From assembly GCA_024277675.1 (NCBI GenBank), contig JAJRUS010000004.1:1-50891 (forward strand): 50,891 bases of DNA, given 5' to 3'. The notes under the pieces are model-generated. The model did no database searches. It saw nothing but the letters and a program-made list of their open reading frames with translations, and was not told the origin of the DNA. The position numbers and the translations under genes are program-made. Source of the stretch: a bacterium (lineage in GTDB: Bacteria > SZUA-182 > SZUA-191 > JAJRXT01). How positions within the stretch are numbered: the first letter of the stretch is position 1; each line of letters starts with the position of its first letter. This document shows positions 48,548 through 50,891 of this stretch, one piece after another.

Positions 48548-49726
48548 TTAATCCGAAGCAACCAACCGACGCCAGAAACTCTCCCCATTCCCCAGCGGGC
48601 TGATACCCAATGCCTCAGCCACACTCTGCCCCACATCAGCCAGGCTGCCGCCTGTTCCCAGATCAACTCCCGACTTAATTCCCGCACCATACACCAAAAG
48701 CAAGGCATACTCGCGGGTGTGGTCAGTGCCGGGGGTGGTAGGGTCGCAACCGTGGTCACTGGTGATAATCAATAAATCCTGCTCTCCCAGATTATTTATA
48801 AGCCTGGGCAGCCATTCATCAAATTCCTGTAATGCCCGGGCATAACCGGCTACATCATTGCGATGGCCATACAGCATATCAAAATCCACCAGGTTGGCGA
48901 ATATCATGCCTGTTTTCAGTTGTTTAAGCGCACCGATAATCTTTTGCATCCCATCCTGATTGCTTTCGGTATGCCGGCTTTCGCTTATCCCCCGCTGGCT
49001 GAAAATATCTCCAATTTTGCCAATCCCTGTTACCTTGATTTCTGCTTTGTGCAATCTATCCAGCAGGGTGTCTCCAGGCGGCGGCAGGGCGAAATCCCGG
49101 CGGCCGGCGGTTCGCTTAAACGACCCCGGTTGACCGATAAAGGGACGGGCGATCACCCGCAGCACATTATGCGGGCTGACTAATAATTGGCGCGCTATCC
49201 GGCAGATACGATACAGCTCAGTCGGTGGAACCAACTCCTCATGGGCAGCGATTTGAAACACACTGTCCGCCGAGGTATAAACAATGGGATAACCGGTTCT
49301 TAAGTGCTCCGCCCCCAGTTCTTCAATAATCTCAGTACCCGAAGCCGGTATATTACCCAATACCGACCGCCCGATGGCCCGGCTGAAAGCTTCGATTACC
49401 TCGGCCGGAAAGCCATCAGGATAGGTGGGAAATGGTTTAGTCTGCACCAGACCCGCCAGTTCCCAATGCCCTATATTGGTGTCCTTACCCCAGGAGGTTA
49501 TAGCCAGCTTCCCATAGCAACCCATCGGGGTGGCTACAGGCTTAATTCCCACAAAATCGTCTATATTACCCAACCCCAAGGCGGCTAAATTAGGCAGTTT
49601 TATGCCTGCCAGCTTACGGTCTATATGGCCTAATGTATGGGCGCCTGCATCCCCATACTTCTCTGCATCGGGCAGCGCCCCTAACCCAAGACTATCCAAT
49701 ACGATAATTACTACCCGCTTAATCAC
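48548..49726 (-). CDS. deoB: phosphopentomutase
   Basis: It interconverts (deoxy)ribose-1- and -5-phosphate for nucleoside salvage. The 392-residue protein is an alkaline-phosphatase-superfamily enzyme: metal and nucleophile region LDSLGLGALPDAEKYGDAGAHTLGH, TNIGHWELAG, YTSADSVFQIAAHEE and the C-terminal metal site ITSDHGCDPTTPGTDHTREYALLLVYG. The start is GTG 49726 with AGAGGTGATCA upstream. No nucleoside phosphorylase gene is next to it. Confidence 0.95.
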   Translation of the reverse strand: MIKRVVIIVLDSLGLGALPDAEKYGDAGAHTLGHIDRKLAGIKLPNLAALGLGNIDDFVGIKPVATPMGCYGKLAITSWGKDTNIGHWELAGLVQTKPFPTYPDGFPAEVIEAFSRAIGRSVLGNIPASGTEIIEELGAEHLRTGYPIVYTSADSVFQIAAHEELVPPTELYRICRIARQLLVSPHNVLRVIARPFIGQPGSFKRTAGRRDFALPPPGDTLLDRLHKAEIKVTGIGKIGDIFSQRGISESRHTESNQDGMQKIIGALKQLKTGMIFANLVDFDMLYGHRNDVAGYARALQEFDEWLPRLINNLGEQDLLIITSDHGCDPTTPGTDHTREYALLLVYGAGIKSGVDLGTGGSLADVGQSVAEALGISPLGNGESFWRRLVASD

Positions 49727-49788
49727 TGATCACCTCTTTTGTTTCTATACAGGAAATTATATAATTGAAGTTGTGACCCTATATACCA

Positions 49789-49821
49789 GCCTTCGCTACC
49801 ATCCATAGGACGGCAGAAGGC
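49789..49821. other. hairpin between deoB and moaC
   Basis: GCCTTC/GAAGGC encloses CCATCC-ATA-GGACGG, giving a two-part stem with small internal loops. There is no T-run. Its function is unknown; it could be a leader structure. Confidence 0.35.
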
Positions 49822-49934
49822 GGGGCTTAGCAATACATAATTAATCCAGCCCCCGGCTAGTTGACAAATCAGCATCATTATAGTAGCCTACTGAATTATA
49901 TAACGCAAGATTTTTAACCCGAACATTTTTTACG

Positions 49935-50411
49935 ATGCCCGCTAAATTTTCCCATATTGATGATGAAGGACACTGTCGGATGGTGGATGTTACCCAAAAG
50001 CCGGTTAGTTTCCGGCAGGCAAAAGCGGCGGGCAAGGTTTTTCTGGCGGCGGCTACTATAGAATTAATCCGGCAAGATAAAATAGTCAAAGGAAATGTGC
50101 TGGAGGCTGCCCGTTTAGCCGGCATCCAGGCCGCCAAGCAGACTCCTTATCTTATCCCCTTATGTCATCCCATCCAGCCCACCCATATTCAGTTGGATTT
50201 AGAGCTTAAACCCACTGAAGGCAGTATTTGTATCCAGACTTTGGTGAAATGCGCCGAGCGCACCGGGGTGGAAATGGAGGCCCTGACCGCCGTTTCAATA
50301 GCCGCACTCACTATTTACGATATGTGTAAGGCGGTGGACAAACAAATGCGCATAAGTGATATTCGACTACTTGAAAAAAGCAAAGCAGATCTGACAGAAC
50401 ATTTCACCTGA
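49935..50411 (+). CDS. moaC: cyclic pyranopterin monophosphate synthase MoaC
   Basis: It acts with MoaA in the first step of molybdenum cofactor synthesis. The 158-residue protein has FSHIDDEGHCRMVDVTQKP, the active-site LIPLCHPIQPTHIQ and GVEMEALTAVSIAALTIYDMCKAVDK with conserved Glu, Asp and Lys. The ATG lacks a clear ribosome site but matches the family start. No moaA or other Moco genes are in the window, yet the protein implies Mo- or W-dependent enzymes in the cell. Confidence 0.96.
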   Translation: MPAKFSHIDDEGHCRMVDVTQKPVSFRQAKAAGKVFLAAATIELIRQDKIVKGNVLEAARLAGIQAAKQTPYLIPLCHPIQPTHIQLDLELKPTEGSICIQTLVKCAERTGVEMEALTAVSIAALTIYDMCKAVDKQMRISDIRLLEKSKADLTEHFT

Positions 50412-50607
50412 TTTACTCCCTTCCACAATCAGCGGGAAAATTGTTTATAAATAACCGATAATATGTTATTATATTTTATTGATAATCAGCTAATTGCCCT
50501 GGTTGGTGTGCAATGTTATTGCGCATTCAATTAGATAACGTAGTGTCTGGTCTGTTGCACAGTTTCTGGTAACAGTTCCCTGGTATTTTATAAGAAGGGG
50601 TTTTTAT

Positions 50608-50891
50608 ATGGCAAAAATTAAGCTTGCAATTCTGGGAGTGGGAAATTGTGCCAGCTCGCTACTGCAGGGAATAACTTATTATGCCGATAAGAATGAACAG
50701 GATAGCGCCGGTTTAATGTACTGGGATATAGCCGGTTATAAACCATATGATATGGAGGTAGTGGCGGCTTTTGATGTGGATGAACGAAAGGTGGGCCAGG
50801 ATGTAGCCCAGGCCATATTTGAGCTGCCTAATTGTACTACTATATTCTGCAAAAATGTACCGCTGACAGGTACTAAGGTTCGCATGGGCAA
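50608..50891 (+). CDS. ino1: inositol-3-phosphate synthase, N-terminal part (cut by window edge)
   Basis: ATG 50608 follows AAGAAGGGG at good spacing and opens a frame that runs off the window after 94 codons. MAKIKLAILGVGNCASSLLQG is the NAD-binding motif of prokaryotic (actinobacterial/archaeal-type) myo-inositol-1-phosphate synthases, followed by YWDIAGYKPYDMEVVAAFDVDERKVG. The enzyme converts glucose-6-phosphate to inositol-3-phosphate, for phosphatidylinositol lipids or compatible solutes. The 196 bp upstream hold no clear promoter. Confidence 0.93.
   Translation, partial: MAKIKLAILGVGNCASSLLQGITYYADKNEQDSAGLMYWDIAGYKPYDMEVVAAFDVDERKVGQDVAQAIFELPNCTTIFCKNVPLTGTKVRMG

Overview
The window reads as a chromosomal segment of an uncultured, probably anaerobic, diderm (outer-membrane) bacterium of moderate GC content. 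Signs of an outer membrane are an ExbB/TolQ motor with a TonB-type transducer, a divergent polysaccharide deacetylase and a membrane O-glycosyltransferase with TPRs. Signs of anaerobic or microaerobic life are a CooC-type CO dehydrogenase maturation ATPase, two subunits of a 2-oxoacid:ferredoxin oxidoreductase, a 2[4Fe-4S] ferredoxin, rubrerythrin, desulfoferrodoxin and multihaem c cytochromes. Yet a long Alu-domain SRP RNA next to tRNA-Ser(GGA), dnaX and ybaB, and a remA-gmk-coaBC block, recall Bacillota gene order. I cannot name the phylum.

Layout. 1-2.2 kb is a decaying edge: the 5' end of an IS630-type transposase, an HNH nuclease gene broken by one in-frame TGA, an OmpR-type regulator broken by one in-frame TAA, and an intact stand-alone receiver. 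2.3-9.2 kb holds glutamine synthetase, a polysaccharide deacetylase, a C-terminal processing protease, a split transketolase and alanine dehydrogenase. 9.2-15.3 kb holds a TPR membrane protein, plsY, hisC, exbB and tonB. 15.5-19.2 kb holds a GT-C glycosyltransferase and ptsI/ptsH. Between ptsH and ferredoxin lies a promoter-rod-terminator unit that I read as a 6S-like RNA, and upstream of ferredoxin is a 174-bp imperfect palindrome. 19.9-26.0 kb is a long minus-strand run (cooC, argB, DUF2520, proC, yggT, DUF167, korB, korC, short N-acetylglutamate synthase) of amino-acid and redox genes. Divergent from it is an ArsR regulator and a 31-residue CGCGC peptide, which share the same operator.

26.6-32.4 kb is information processing and cofactor synthesis on the minus strand: tRNA-Ser, SRP RNA, dnaX, ybaB, remA, gmk, coaBC, udg. 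32.6-35.7 kb is a plus-strand stress operon: rubrerythrin, an octahaem HAO-like cytochrome, desulfoferrodoxin (apparent ATT start) and ferritin. Converging on it is a pentahaem cytochrome with an unusual inserted Cys segment. 37-39 kb encodes System II cytochrome c assembly (CcsA, ResB) with an apparently leaderless start. 39.3-41.9 kb pairs a GAF-GAF-degenerate-GGDEF protein with MreB, closed by a strong terminator. 41.9-50.9 kb carries an unlisted 56-residue protein, a DUF5658 membrane protein, a B12-type radical SAM enzyme, a HEAT-repeat protein, a TMTC-like TPR glycosyltransferase, deoB, moaC and the start of inositol-3-phosphate synthase.

The most interesting points are the octahaem cytochrome inside an oxygen-defence operon, the ArsR/CGCGC-peptide mini-regulon, the 6S-like RNA, the long palindrome, and the GGDEF-like protein coupled to MreB. 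All functions are inferred from motifs read by eye; no database search was run.
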